A stretch of DNA of 64,000 nt from Piper betle (GCA_033002965.1 JAURVB010006143.1:1-64000); one strand, 5' to 3'. Numbered from the stretch's first letter, positions 1 to 14,105 are shown. Notes: generated by a model from the letters alone, not told the origin. Program-made: numbers and translations.

Positions 1-911
1 TCGTGACGCCCGGGAGCAACGCCGAGCATCGACGGCGTCCCCACCGGCATCTCTCCGGCGTTCCTAAATTTTTTTCTAACTTGAACATGAGCTGCTCAAG
101 CAAGAGGTTGATGTTTATTATTATTTATCATTTATGCTGACAAAACTATAAGCTAGAAACTGTATCTTTTTACCATCATAAGTAAGAATAAATGTTTTAT
201 TTTATTTGATGCCTAATATTATTAAAAAAAAGGTCTTACAGCTTTGATTTGCTTTGTATTAAGATTAAATGTATGGGTGTTGATATTCACTAATTTTTTT
301 AATTTTTAAAAGTGTTATTGAAGGCATCTAAAGATTAATGCTGAAATGCTACATTGGTCTTGCATCATTATTAGTTGAAAGACCTTACTACAAATTATCA
401 CTCTTTTAAACTATTTACTTTTCAAATACTTTTTTTCAAACAAAATACTAAAGAAAAGTGTTCCGCCAAAAGAAGTAAAGTTTGCATGAATTTTTTACTC
501 CAGCTGCCAACACATGCTCCACCGTTACCATTCCTCAATGCCGTTTATCCATCTTGCCAAAAAAATGGTCGTTTATATCTTTATGTTAATGTAGCAGCCC
601 TTTAGTAGCGAAAGAAAAAAAAGACGTTTATCCATGTTCAGTTATTTCATCACGCTATATTCTACTTTTCTCGGCCTTTGGCCGTGATCATGTGGTATCT
701 ATTCTTATCAGATTCTACACATTTTGTTGCAGGCATCATGCTGGGCACCGACGTGCATTTGTTGCAGCCGCACTGAAATAAGTGGCAACGCTTGAACAAT
801 TAAAGTCAAACAGAAATAGAAGTCAAATTGGATATAAAAATTAGGTTACACGGTACACATTTCAAAATCACTTTCCATTAACTTAAATATTTCGCTTATT
901 TAGATCTCTAA
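1..911. other. Left-edge intergenic sequence
   Basis: The first 60 bases are GC-rich and unlike the AT-rich sequence that follows. They could be the last bases of a gene lying off the left edge, but every frame soon meets a stop and no product can be named. From about 61 to 911 I see only AT-rich sequence with short chance reading frames and no convincing gene. Confidence 0.5.
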
Positions 912-2243
912 TTATTCGATTCCCGCAAGGTCAAGCTGATAGACCGTTGTTCCATTCGGGTAGAGAAGGCCCCAGTTCCGTTCCGTCCCCGGTCCGGGTT
1001 TCTCATTTTCATTGTACAAAGCAAATATGTCCGCCCGAGTTGCATAATCAGGCCGAGCCGGAGTGCCGGCCCCTCTTGTTATCTTCCTCACCAGGTTCCG
1101 ATTGTATGCGGCGGCATTTTCAATGGTCGCCCCGATCTCATCACTGTCGCCGGCGCTAGGCCAGCCCGTCTCCGATATCCAAATCTGAATGCCCGGGTAA
1201 CCCAACCGGTTCATGGCGAAGGCGAGCGCATCCAACATTTGGTCCAACAAATTATTATATGTTAACCCGGACACTGGGTCGGTATAGGTCTGGTTTGTGA
1301 TTCGAAGCAATGCGTAAGCCAAGTTGATGTTATTCGGGGAAGCCGCCCACGCAAAGTAGGTATAGACGTCGATATAAAAATAGGACCGGGTTCGGTTCAG
1401 AAACTGAAGAAGCGGCCTGATCACCGGTTCGGCAATGTCAGACCGGAAAGTACCGTTGGAAGGAGGGAAAGAGGATTCAAGCGAGTCCATGGCGAGGGGC
1501 GTGCCCACCTTCACCTGCTGCACGCCAAACCTTTGAAGGGATCGCTGGAGACGACGCATCGCGGGGACGAGGTCGAGCCAAGCTTGTTGGTCGCCGTAGA
1601 AAGAGAGGACCTCGTTGCCGACGAAGAGGACACTGATGTTGGTGTCGGGGAGGAAGGGGAGGAGGTTGGTTTGAACCCATGAGTCGGCCAAGGACTGGGA
1701 GGAGGAGATGTTGGAGATGAGCTGGTTGGGTACCATGATCGAGACGGGGATGCCGGTGCCGGCGAGGGCGCGGAGAATGTCGGGGTTTGCACCGTAGATT
1801 TTGACGCGGCTAGCGTTGAGGGATTGGATGAGGGCGACCGACCTGGTCGGGGAGGGGAGGTTGTTCCCAAGCTCGCCGTAGTTGATGCCAACGAGACTCG
1901 ACGTTGTTGCCTCTGTCGGATTGGCACAAACAAAGAAATATTTAAGCATTACTGGAAATATTAGTGAGAACCCAAAAAAAAAAAAAAGTTCCCGGGGGCT
2001 TGTCTTCAGAAATCTAATTCTAGCAAAGCATATGATCAAGCACAAACATATATTTATGTGGAGGTTCATGCATTATTGCAGCGAATAACATATTTTGTGG
2101 CGACAATTGCTGCAAAGAAGAGCGAGCAAAAGTCTCTATAATTGTAGAATTTGTTTGTAAACATGTAATTAAGACAGCATGAGCTGTTTACCCGACGGGA
2201 TCACAACAATGAAGAAGAGGAGGGGAAGAACTAGAAGATTCAT
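912..2243 (-). CDS. Glucan endo-1,3-beta-glucosidase (GH17), secreted
   Basis: This enzyme hydrolyses internal beta-1,3-glucan bonds, in callose or fungal walls, and acts in the apoplast. Two exons join to 350 residues. Exon 1 (2243-2192) encodes a 17-residue hydrophobic signal peptide, MNLLVLPLLFFIVVIPS. A phase-1 intron (2191-1913) follows, and exon 2 (1912-912) carries the whole catalytic domain. This exon layout, with the intron just before the mature domain, is typical of plant GH17 genes. The mature start reads LVGINYG. The acid/base glutamate lies in VGNEV and the nucleophile in WISETGWPSAGD, so the enzyme should be active. There is no C-terminal X8/CBM43 domain and no GPI-anchor tail; the protein ends LDLAGIE, as in the short secreted class. 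Several N-x-S/T sites are present. The reading frame stays open upstream of exon 2, but that stretch is intron read-through. The exact subfamily cannot be set. Confidence 0.93.
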
Positions 2244-4901
2244 ATTAGGAGAAACAAGCTGGGAGTGGGAGGTTCTTCCTATTGTCTTCGAGAGATGAAT
2301 GCTCAAGGCATGCATCAATTCTCCTTAATAATTTAAAGAGGTGGAAGATAAGAATGAGAAAGTGCGGCACTGACTTTGCTTGAGGGGTGAAAAAAGGAGG
2401 GCGGATATGTTTCTTGCCAGATTTTTTATTAATCAAACAAAAGCGTTGAACCACTCTTGGCCGACCTTGGCTCTGGAAGCACCAACGTCAATTGTCAGAA
2501 ATGGTCGGAAGAAATGGCTTGCAAGAGTAATCCGGCCGTGATTGGAAATCTGGGATTATTATAATTCAACCCAATTACATATTAGAGATCAATATGGCAA
2601 AGCAGGCTTCTTTAGCAGTAGTATACAGTAGTTAAATTTTGGAAGGATTACAAGAAATGGGAGTTGGGAGTTGAGACCAAAGAAGGAACAAATGAAGAGT
2701 GTGGGCAGTTGAAAATTGTTTTGTACAAAGGGATCAGGTGGCCGAGCGTCTTTGGATTGCTTATTCGGAGTTTTGTGAAAAACCAAAGGAGATTGAAGAC
2801 TTTCGGTACCCCCATATGTAACGTAAGGCACTAATTTTGTTGTCATAAGAAACTACAGGGAACTGGAAGGTTATTCCCACCAATAGTATTCATGAACATG
2901 ATGGTACGTAGATGAAAAGAAAGTGGGCAATTGTGGCTGAAGAAAGGTTTTATTTTAAGCTTGCCACACCAAAATACTAGTCCTAATTACGAGTTTTTGT
3001 TCTACAAGGTAATCGTATGACCCTAATTACATGTGCATCCCTCCAATTTAAAAGTTGAGTGCAATTATCTTAAATGTAAGATCCTAGCTTAACTTCATCG
3101 ACATCTGAGGTAGTAACTAATCACGTCATGAGTGCTCATGACTTGACCTTCTAGTGCATCTGTTTTTTTTGAGGGAATTCGGTCAGTTAACTTTTTCAAC
3201 GCCAAGATCCTCCTAAACAGTTGATCAATTATTTTTTCGTTCTGGATTTTGTACATGGTTGACCAAAATTTAATAATACAAATGTGAAAACTTTGAAGCG
3301 CCGGACCGCCGGGCTCTTATCAATGGTCAAAGAGTCGACTTTTTGTGTCCATTAAGATGTTCGTTTGCATAATCTTTATCTTGATGTTTTGAGTGATTAT
3401 ATTTTGTCAAACGATAATAGCAATCATGTTTAGTGGTCGAAAATGTGTGTTAGGTTAATTCTAACCATGCTTTGAGCACCCTTTCTCCGCTTGCTCATCT
3501 AAAAGATAAGTAGTGATTGACAGCTACATAACACTCGGTAGCTTTCAAATAGAACATTTCAACTCATATATGGGTGTCGTAGAGGATACGCACCAATCTC
3601 GCTTCGGCATAAATTATATATATGCATTTTTTTTCTAAAGATTTTTTTATTCTTCAATTCTCTTTGTTTGAACATTGTCGGTCTCGTCTCAAGCTCAAAT
3701 AAAAGCTCAAATAAAAGAGAAGATTTAAAGGGCATTCAACCATTTAAAATTTTATCATATGTAATCACATAAATCCTAGTTTAGGCTTATACCCCAGAAA
3801 AGAAAAAGAAACGTAAGCATTCATCCCCACACAAGTCAACCGCCTACACATAAATAACAAACCTCTATCCTACACTCAAACTCCGGCCATGAGAATTGAA
3901 AAACCTCACCCGCCGGCCAAGAGAATTAAAACTTGAGCCAAATAATAGAATAAACATTTGCCAAGACAAGCCCGGTGCACATCATAGAATAATCATGCCC
4001 TCCAAATGTACCAATAAGAGTGAGTATGCATTTCTAATCATATCATATATGAGAGATGAAGTAAGCATTTAGCGGGTAAGCTACCTACTAGATGATGCCA
4101 GTTCGGAGCTAGTGCATCCAATGGGTTTCCTTTGACCGAAGATTGAACGCAAGGAACCTCTTTTTCATCCATGCGGTTGCAGCTTTCTTCATACTCTGCG
4201 TCTCTGATGAAACATGGAAGTCCTGTGTTTAATACAAACAAGTCAGCCCTCACCAAGGGATGAAGGATCTTGGCACGGGGAGAAGTACTTCCACAATTGT
4301 AATCAGAAAAAAAGATGGAAGCAAGAAATTATGGCAATATAAAAGCACATTTAGGAAGAAAAACAAAACATATATACATCAGAAGAACGTACACGCAGAA
4401 TTTATTTAAACGTCTACCAACACTTAGAAAAATAGAAAGCTAATCAGTCCAGTTTTGCTCTGCCGGCCTAAAGGCTAGAGCTCAACCTGGCACAGTTCCA
4501 GTTTTCAAATTATACAGAAACTTAAGGCAACCATAAATCTCAAAATACTACCAGAGACACAAAAATTGACAGAAAGGAAAAATAAGAGATCAGTATGACA
4601 CAGCAAAAATACTTCCAGCATGGAAGATGGATTAGAAGGCTGCAAAGAGACTGTAAAAACAAAGAACTTGTCGATTTATTAATAAGATATATATAACATC
4701 ATAAGATAGATAACCATTTAAGGCATGCAGATTTACAAAAATGAGAAAATGAAGATGGCTATATTTCCTTCGTAGGAAAATTTATAGCTGGTGGTGAGGG
4801 ATATGATGCTACAAATGGATCGATTTCTGATCTTCATAGCCTGAATACTCCAGTAGTGGGATCAATCTCTCTACAAATGGATGGCCTCGTCTTCAATGTT
4901 G
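2244..4901. other. Intergenic region between glucanase and CCCH gene
   Basis: The left part is the promoter side of the glucanase and the right part, from about 4750, is probably the 3' untranslated region of the CCCH gene. No convincing coding exon is seen; the 70-85 codon frames here have no recognisable content. An 18-base perfect palindrome with a 2-base centre lies at 3125-3142. Confidence 0.6.
3125..3142. repeat. 18-base palindrome
   Basis: The sequence GTCATGAG-TG-CTCATGAC has two perfectly complementary 8-base arms. It lies about 880 bases upstream of the glucanase start codon. It could be a binding site for a dimeric factor, or chance. Confidence 0.5.
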
Positions 4902-7213
4902 CTAAGAAAAGGTGGAAACTGGTCCTATGTTTGTGTTTGTACGTGAACCCTCTGTTTCAATGTTTTCATTGCTAGAAGATCTTTGGCGTGATTCTGACAC
5001 TGAAAGCCTCCTTGAACTGCCCGAACCAGATTCTACTGACCCTCCTGAAGGTAAAGAGAATGCGGAATTGACAGTTGTAGACCCTAATAATCGCCTAACA
5101 ACTGGAACATCAGATTGACCAGATGTATTAAAACCATATGCAAAGGTTCCCACGGGATGGTCGAATTTGCAGTTTGGTCCAAATTTACATACACCATAGC
5201 GAGAGTAAAAAATGCATAAAGGCTCCCCCTGTAACAGAAAAACAGAGACAGTCATACATTCATATTTGTATTTCAAGGCTTCATTCAAAAAGGGTAGATA
5301 CTCAAGAAGGGACATAAACCAAATATGCAAAGTGATATAAAATACACATAACGAAAGTGTGCACTTGCATATGACAATTTCATTAACTTGGCTAAGCAGC
5401 AAAATTTCATAGTAACAACTTATCACTTAACTTTCTATTTGCACTACACTCAACCTTATGAGATAACTTGTACACATGGACAGGTCTTTCAACTTCAAAC
5501 CGAGCTTTATAATTCATGAAGCTACAATTTTCTCATTAATTTGGAGAGGTAATATGATGAAACTGAAGTTAAGCCTTTAAATTCAACCCATTTCCTTTCT
5601 TTTGAAGGTTGCAGAAGAGAGTACATCCGGAAAAGAACTCATTAAGCCAATTTTGTTATAAATCAATAGGCGATATAAAATCCAAATTACTAAAGCATCA
5701 TAGCCGAGGTAAGCTACTGGTAATGATGATAATGATAACGCTGGCAAGGACATTCCAGAGTACAGTATAGAAATTATGACCATCAACCACATCATCATCA
5801 TCATGATGGAAATTCGGTGGATTAAAACAGTAACCTGCAGGCAATGTTTGGGAATTTGCAAATCTGATCCAATGTGAAATTATAAGTAAGTTGTTCAGGG
5901 AATAAGAAGAAGATGCCAATCGCTAGGCAATGGCAAAACTTTGTAATTTTATTCCAGATGATAAAAAACTAGCAGAACCCACTGCCAATTTTTGTATAGG
6001 GGAATGAAAAGATAATCACTTATCTTTCCTAGAAATAGACAAAGACTAAAAATCTACCAAAAAATAAGATAATATGAGAAATAATTTCAAGTTTTTTTTT
6101 TAAAAAAAGACCACACAGAGTTTGAACTTCGAATATTTTAATGGTTACCCAGCATCACATCCTATTTTGTGTTCCCAGATCAGTGCATCGAGGGATTAAT
6201 CTAGTAAGTAGTAAATACAAATTAACCAAGCAAGCACAAAAAACAGCATGCTTTCACAACTAGCTACCACGTCACATATAAAGAATATCTAAAAGAACTT
6301 ACAGGACGCAATGGTAGACCCATATGGCTCAGCATACAATTCGGTACCGGAATCAATCTCTCCCTAGGATGATGGAATTTGCACACTGCTCCAAACTTAC
6401 AGTCACCAGTTTTCATGTAAAACTGGCATTCAGGTTGATCTGGCCGCAGAGGAAAAATATTATCTCTCTGAATTGTGTACAGGCCCATAGCCAGACTACC
6501 AGCTCCATAGGATGAAACTGTTCCTTGGGCCCCTCCAGGACTAGAAGCTTCAGTCTGGCGCGGAGATCCATAAAATTGACCACCTGATAATGCTTGTTGC
6601 TGACCATCAGGTGGCGAAGCTGATCCAAGCTGCCCCTGCTAATTTGTCTCACAAATCAGCAATTCAAACTCCAGGACGAAAGCAAACATAAACAACCAAA
6701 CAAACTAATGCATACATCTAGATCCAAAGTGACCCTTCAAACACCAAAAAAACAACAGGAAACCATGAAATTTAATGAATATGAGAGCAACAATGATGCT
6801 CACAGCAATAGCAGCATTCCAGCTTGGCACTGGAACCACTCCTTGAGGAAGGATTAGCTGAGCATAATTAGATGGACCTTGCCATCGAGGGCTGGGGATA
6901 AAGGAAGCCCTCGAGAGTGTCCAATTTGCCAATCCTCCTGGGAAAGTTGTCTGTTGACCAGGAGATGTAGATGAATGTACAGCAGGATAAACAGGGGAAC
7001 TACGCAATGAAGGCACTGGACTGGATAGCTGAGGATGGTGAAATTTACAGGTGCTCCCAAATTTACATTGTCCAGTTCTTAAATAGTATGCACACTCCTT
7101 TTCATTCTGAAATAGTAAAACATAAAGGTAAACCATCAGGACAAAATACTCAAAAAAATTGTTGTTATTAGTTAGACCTATGAGCACACTCAAATAAAGA
7201 TGGTAAATATTAA

Positions 7214-7244
<31 letters not shown>

Positions 7245-9125
7245 TAGTGCAATTTCCTAAGCACATGTAATATCATTAATTCTCAAAAAATGCAGAAAAG
7301 GTGCATACTGGACGGAGTGGATAGCCTAGAATATTTAGTATAACTCTTCCAGATAACCCAGCTTTATCTCTAGGATGATGAAATTTGCACGTGGGCCCAA
7401 ATTTGCAAGTTCCAGTCCTCAAGTAATACTGGATATAGATTCACTTTAACGATCAAAATAATGGAGGACAAAAAAGTATAGTGTAGAATGACAGGAAACA
7501 GTATGTATCATAGTCTCATACCTGGCATTCAGGTTGCCCAGGTCTTTCTGGGTAAACTCCTTTCATTTTTGCAGCAGCAATGGCCTTTGTATCGTAAGAA
7601 ACAAAACAATGAATTTAAAATTAACAAAAAAAGGTGAAAAAGCCAGTTTGACTACAAACAAATCAAGAAAAATTAACATATTGTTGTCTAATTATAAAAA
7701 ATGTATTTTTTTAAAAAAAAAGGTACACTGCATAAACTTGTCATGTTACAAGACATGTATTTTACGGTGCAGAGCAAGTAATAACCAATATGAAAAAAGA
7801 CCAATAACAAACAACAACAAGCATGCAGACATAGAAAATATAGAATGCATCTACTAGTCGATGTACAATGCAAATTCATTACCAGCTTCCTGTTCGGAGG
7901 ATGATTAAAGCGGCACGTCATTCCAAATTTACATAGGCCTGTTCTTACATAGTAAGCACAATCCTGTTCCCCAGGGCGCTCGGGGTAAGAACCCGGCTCC
8001 ATGCCCTCATTTGCCCTGAAGTTCATCTGCCACATCGCATCTGCAGAAACAAAAACAAGAGTTATGAAAAATGTACATAGCCACTAAAAAAGTGGCAAAT
8101 AGATCAATGATTAAACAAATTTAGCCTCTCTACTATCAATAGATAACACCATAGGCGAGTAAGAAGGATATCAAAGATATGATTGCCATCCAGTCATTAG
8201 AACCAACATTATAAGCTATACCGTTCAGAAAGATGGCGGGAAGGTGAACAAGAAATTCTAGTTTCTTCAATAACGCTTTTCTTCAAGGACACTTAACCTA
8301 TCAAATTCGCTCCAAAAGCAATTCTAGAAGCCACCACTTAAAAAGGAAAGATTTTTCAAACCTTCTACCAAAAAGAGAAGCAACAATCGCGCAAAAACAG
8401 ACAAATAATTCCTCCACTAGCATCATACAGAAATCACACAATTTGCCTAACAACAAACAAACGAAAAAAACCATCATCTTCCAACACAACTATCACAAAA
8501 AATCCATCATTTCCCCAACATTGCTAGCAGAAACACACCCAATATTGTTTCAAAATTTAACAAAAAAAGAAATCCCCACCCAATCACAACCAAAAACCAC
8601 GCAAGCAATTCCTCCCACTCATATCGTACAACACCACCCCAATTCACCCAAAAACAACCAAAAAAATCAAAAATCATCACCATCACTACATTAAAACAAC
8701 CATTTTCCCAACCAATTCCATCAATTAAAAAAAACAAAACAAAAACAAAAACCTCACTCTACCAAGTCCCACCATAACACAGTCCACTCAACAACAACAA
8801 AAAAAAACCAACAATCATCACACAAAACCCAACATTCCCCCAACAACCTCAAATCAAGCAATTCCTTGCCCTGCCACGATAAAAAACACCAGCAAACGAT
8901 TCCTCGCACCCGCATCACTTAGCACATCACAATTGCTCCCTACAAAAACCGAAAAGAACCCAGAATCGCCGCACAGAACCCAACATTTCCCCCAACAATG
9001 CTCAAAAGGGGGACAAAAAGGCAAGCTTCAAATTCAACAACAAAAAAAAAGAAAAATAAAAAAGAAACCTCACCGCCGTCCAAGGGACCAGGGAGGGAGA
9101 CGCCCTCGCCGGCGTCATAGTCCAT
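4902..9125 (-). CDS. Zinc finger CCCH protein with five fingers (plant ZFN type)
   Basis: This is a nuclear or cytoplasmic RNA- and DNA-binding protein of the plant ZFN family. Seven exons join with matching phases: 9125-9074, 8040-7883, 7584-7522, 7428-7309, 7106-6804, 6635-6303, 5228-4902. The product is 451 residues, close to the usual family length. Five C-x8-C-x5-C-x3-H fingers are visible: [80 protein letters not shown] and [20 protein letters not shown]. The first three are close together, then about 125 residues rich in S, P, G and Q separate them from the last two. This 3+2 spacing is typical of the family. The C-terminus is rich in serine. Finger 2 is split, with its first cysteine on the 21-codon exon 3. 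A TAA microsatellite lies in intron 4. The sequence is intact. Which family member it matches (ZFN1, ZFN3 or a rice C3H) cannot be told. Confidence 0.95.
7211..7242. repeat. TAA microsatellite
   Basis: A run of about ten TAA units lies inside intron 4 of the CCCH gene, between exons ending at 7309 and starting at 7106. It is likely to vary in length between individuals. Confidence 0.9.
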
Positions 9126-10652
9126 GGCCGCAGCTCAACCTCCTGCAGCGGCCGGCGATATTCGCATTTGGGGCACCGCCGAAGACGACGCCGCAAAAAG
9201 AGGGGAAGGCCTAGGCGAAGGAGTGGCCCTCCACAAATATACTGAAAAAAAAAAAAAAAAGGCGGCCAATTCCCTGGAATAAAAACCAACACCACCCAAT
9301 GCTACTCCTCCTTTAAACCCCCGGAAATTCTTTACGTCCGCCAAAACCTCAGGGACGCCTCTGAATATCCCCAACCAATGGATGGCGATAGCCTCCTGCA
9401 AATTGTCCCTCATTTTGTGAGGTATTATAATAACCACATAATAGTCAGTCAGCGTGTTTTTGATGAATTAAACCGTTTTATATGATTTCTGTTTGAATAA
9501 TTTTCCGATGCAGGCTCATGGCATTGCAAACACCACTCACTCTTGGCGGTCGTTGGTCATACTGTTGCCATCTCCAAAAGCGGGCGTACGTAGAAACAGT
9601 ATGGAAAAAAAATCAAATGGCTCGCGCTCCCGGGAAATATGTAGGGGTAAACCGGGAATTCGTGTATTGGCGCGTGGTGAAGTGAGGAGTGGAATGAGTT
9701 GGAGTTCCCAAACATTTGCTCTTATGAATGCTTGGAACCGGGCAGGTAGTGGCGTCGTGTGGGGACAAGTACACCAAATTGGAAGGCCTCTGTAAAAAAG
9801 GTCCCATTTTTATTGACGAAGATCGATTCAATGGTAATAAGAATATAATATGGAATCTCCACTTTTGTCCATAGAATAGAATAACAGCTCCCCCCTCCCC
9901 CCTCCCCCCAGAATTATAGAACAAGATTGGGGAAGATTATTGCAAGAAAAATTTTACATTGAGAGAGTTTTTTTTTTTTTGACACAAATTAAGATCCATG
10001 AAATTATATATGCTAGTATTTTTTTTATTAAAATATTGAAATATCTAAGGCAAAAATCACTTACTCATGGAAGGGGGAAAAATCACTTACCCAGTATCAT
10101 TGTAATGACGTGTATTTTCTTATACACGATAAAGTTTGATATATATATATATATATATACGCATACATGGTATAGCATTCACATCACCTTGATGCACACC
10201 TCTGAAACAAAAAGACAATGATACAACAGATTGTTATGAAATATTTTTCCTGCAATATTTGTGGAGCAAAAGAAATGCGGCTCAAGAAAATATTTCTACG
10301 TTCTACTCAAATGTCATCGTGTACAACAAAAGGTATTTGAGAACTGAATTGCACCAGAAACGAATGAATTTTATTTGAAATACTGTGGTCCTATCTGAGC
10401 TGTGTATACAAAATCTACAGTATTGCCTTCTATTAAGTGATACTCTTCTGATATTTACATATATTTACACCTTCAAGCTGTCCGTGGTCTGAGTTTTCTG
10501 TTGAGAAGGACTGGTAAATTTGTTAAGAAGTACAAAGCTCTCTTTTATCTGCAACGTTCACATTCATCACGGTGTCTCTGCAAAATTGAACAAGAATTTT
10601 GTGGTTTGATCAGCCACCATGAGCAGATTGACAATTACATGCAATGGCATAG
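9126..10652. other. Intergenic region upstream of CCCH gene
   Basis: This holds the 5' leader and promoter of the CCCH gene, starting with an A-rich run near 9244-9260. A C-rich tract lies at 9890-9909 and a TA repeat at about 10139-10160. Sequence at 9490-9795 has an open frame of 100 codons on the plus strand, with no recognisable content. The right end, from about 10200, is probably the 3' untranslated region of the next minus-strand gene. Confidence 0.6.
9890..9909 (-). repeat. C6/G6 tract, possible G-quadruplex
   Basis: Three runs of six C separated by single T occur on the plus strand, giving three G6 runs on the minus strand. Such runs are able to fold as a G-quadruplex or i-motif. 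The tract lies about 770 bases upstream of the CCCH start codon. Confidence 0.6.
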
Positions 10653-13600
10653 TTATACAAAACATACGCATGTTACCGCAGATTGATCAACTCTTGAGGT
10701 CTGCCCGCAAAGGCAAGTCGACGGCGAGCTCAGTCCAAGGAGGCATGCCAGATTATGGAGGAACACTCTCACGTGATTGTAGATGCTGCATCCCTCAGAT
10801 GTTACAAGATCACCAAATTTAACAACTTTTCTTTACTTTTTGTAATTACAATGCATTAGGCTTAAGCTTTCCAAATAGGCAAAACAGTGTCCAATAAGAA
10901 ACCTAACAAATACATATGACAATGTTTTTCAAATCCACAAAACAATTTTAGGCGAATTAAGAAACTAAAATACTCTTACAAAAACTTATTTCTTGTTATA
11001 AAGAGCTAAAACATCAGTCATTTTATAGCGGTAAAGAACTAAAACTTGTTCTTTACATCAGTCAGATTCTTGCTATAAAGAACTAAAATTTGCTCTTTCC
11101 ATTGGCCAGGTACAACTGTTAAAGCCCCCAATAAATGGCCATATTTTCCAGCCATTTGGACCCGTTAAATCTTATAGGAAACTGCATTTTAAAAGAAAGA
11201 ACTGACACTTCTATCATTGTCATCATTATCCACCCTTTCCAAATAATAATTGACAATTTTCATATGAATAAAGACTTGTATTACTTTGTAAAAAAATAAC
11301 CTAAGTTTCTACTAGTTTTAGTTTCATTCACAACAATGATAATTTATCAATCATTCTTTCCAAAGTCGATGGCCTAATAATGTGTGCTACAAAAGCAGGT
11401 CCATTGATTTATGCCAAAATAAAGATACTGCTGCTTTGAGGATTTTGACGCAATGTGCTGCCTCCAATTTAAATTAGTCCCAATTTATACCATTCGTGAT
11501 TATTCTTTTCAATCTGTAGATCTAATACTATCTCCTGTTCAAAAGTTAAACAAATAACAGGGGAAAATTTCAGGCGTACCAACTAAGAGAAGTGACTGAC
11601 ATTACCTTAACCGATGCCTATTGCATGTCATGGCAAAGGCTATGAAACCATTCATAATACTTCTAATAGCACGGAAAACCTAAAACGAAAACAAAATATC
11701 AGTTAAGCAAAAGGTTAATGGCCTTAAAGAAGGGAGAAAACACCACATAAGCACCACAAGAAAGACCAAATAAAGTCGTGAATCTACAGTCAACCTTTGA
11801 TAATAGATCCTTTGATATGCTTTTCCAGATTGAAAACCCTGCTGAACTAGGTTTGACCTCTCTCAAGGACACTAGATGTACTACATTCACGGCAGAAAGT
11901 CCGATATCTTTCAGCAATTGATAGATTTCAAATAATAGTGATCCCAAGTAACTTGCCAAAGATAATACAAGTCGGATAGGAACAAGAATAAATTCCCACA
12001 CGTAAAGAACTACAGGATACATGGAGGCCGCTGCAAGACATAAAATTTTTTTTTATGAAGGAACAATTTCATAGTCAAAGAAAAGAAGAATAAGAAGACC
12101 ATTACTCATAACAGTATAGCTATCTACTGAAAGAATATCTGGAAAACTTAAACACGTGGCTCAAGATAAATATAACAGAATATGGATTCTATTCTATTTT
12201 TTTTAAGAGCAAACTTGTAGTTGGGTGGGTATATTAAAAACCATACCTATTGTGCCCACATAATTGCAAAGTAGCCCGAATGGATAAAGTACAAGTTCTA
12301 ACACCTCAATGATCGAGCTATATGATGATTCAACCACAACCCAAAGTGTAGAAATATACAACTGTCCTGTCCCATAGATGGTATTCCATAGAGGCAGGAA
12401 ATACTCCATCATATTTATAAAGGGTTCCACCAGTGGTTTAATGAGCAATGAGACAAGTGGTTTCAACACACTAATCAGCCTCATTGAATATCTAACAGCC
12501 TTCTCAAAATTCTGTAAAAACAGCATAGTACCAAGATACCGAATTCTAGAAACCATGTCCCATGCTTCCATCCAATCAAAGATTGGACCAAGGAGACTGG
12601 AAGCTGTTGCCTTTAAAAGGGGCACATTCTTGTAGAGATCATAGAAGCCAATCATGACAGTTACAAGAGAAATCAAGATATAAAGAGTCCTTGCCAAAGG
12701 CCTCATCCATGGACGGTAGAAATGACAAAATATGGGATAAGACTGAAAGAAAAGAACCCATCCTGGCAAGCCTGATTCGAGCAAAGTAAGAAGCCTCAGA
12801 TTGGATGTAATGATCTTCCTTAGTTTAAATGGTAGAAGGCTGTTGTCAAACCTAAATGACAACAAACAGTCATCGTATTGACTTGATGAAATATTAGGTT
12901 CCTCCTCTATCTCTAACAAATTTGGTTCTTCCTTTCCTCCACTATATGGCTCCTTATCTTCAATCAGGCCTTCTTGAACATCAAAATAGACATCTTCGGA
13001 GGCAGATTTTAACGTAAAATCAATAATCGACAGTCTTTTCAATGCGTGAGACCCAGAAGAGGCATCCCCATCGGACAATCGTTTCAAACTGTAGCACAGT
13101 GAATTGATCTCATGTGATGTGCCAGAAAACCACATGTCCATGCACTTCAAAGCTTCATCAATGCTCTTAAAGTCCCATTTTCTCATGAATTTTACTTCTA
13201 GTGCAACAGAGGTGTCCGTCTGCCAAAATAATTCCACGAGTCAATTCTCTCTTTGCTGTATCAGCAATTTAAAGAAATGGAACAAGTTTAAATACCTGAA
13301 GTTCATTCAAATAATTGATACCCCGAACGTCCTTCCACGCCACTTCAAAGACTATAAAACCATGAAGTGATTTTCGCAGCTCTCTTAGTCGTAAGAGAGA
13401 ATTTCCTCGCCACCTTGCAGCATCTATGACGGAGAACCACTTGTATAACTTTTTTGATGTGTTGCTATCAAAAGTGTCAGTCTTAGGAGACCATATTCCA
13501 GAGTCTGGCACATTATCCGGGTTTATCATATTCTTGAAAGGAGACATCCTGTACTGCAGAAAAGTAAGAGGCTTACAATTATCAATTTGTTTTTGCTTAC

Positions 13601-14105
13601 AGGAAATGGAACAGAAGGGTAAGCAGCCAAATAAACCTACAACATAAGAAGGGCTCGAGGTTAACCTTGGTAACCATCAATTGCCATATTTGCGTCAATT
13701 TCCGGTTTTTATTCCTCAACCAAGGACGATTATCCACCAGGACAAGAAACTTTTGACTTGTAGGGGTAAAGAATATAAAAAGGTCAGAGAGATAAGACTG
13801 TATATCCCTACAGAAGGAACAAAGCAGTAATATATCAAAAAACACAAATATTAGTGCATAATATGGCCTCATATAGACTATATCCTAAAATTAAAAACAA
13901 ACAAGCCTAGCACCACAATAATTCTGTGTATAACTTGAGAGATTCGTTTAATTGAACAGGAAATATGGGTGGAAAAAAAATCAAATCTTTACAAAATGCA
14001 TGAGAAATGGAGAGCAGTACCAATTCCTCCAACAGAAGAAACGGGAAATGGCACTTACCCAATTTGCAGGCTTGTCAAAGGATAAATGTCAGGAAGTTTC
14101 TCCAT
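10653..14105 (-). CDS. Conserved plant multi-pass membrane protein, function unknown
   Basis: Seven exons join in phase to 620 residues: 14105-14059, 13807-13666, 13553-13296, 13219-12247, 12030-11795, 11679-11606, 10785-10653. The last exon is too short to stand out as a reading frame; it was found from the phase-2 donor after RHRL and the acceptor before IYNH. The N-terminal third, starting MEKLPDIYPLTSLQIG, looks soluble. A linker of about 75 residues is acidic. From about residue 290 there are several hydrophobic segments, including YILISLVTVMIGFYDLY, LVSLLIKPLV, YISTLWVVVESS and FILVPIRLVLSLASYLG, so it should sit in a membrane. I know the pattern from plant proteins annotated only as transmembrane protein and cannot assign a function. 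The 5' leader is probably spliced, with a donor near 14640. No lesion is seen. Confidence 0.85.

Noticed and set aside
1912..2069. Continuous open frame extending the glucanase N-terminus by 52 codons
   Set aside because: It is intron read-through. A phase-matched exon at 2243-2192 supplies a proper signal peptide.
9493..9795. Plus-strand open frame of 100 codons
   Set aside because: No recognisable content and no supporting splice or promoter signal.
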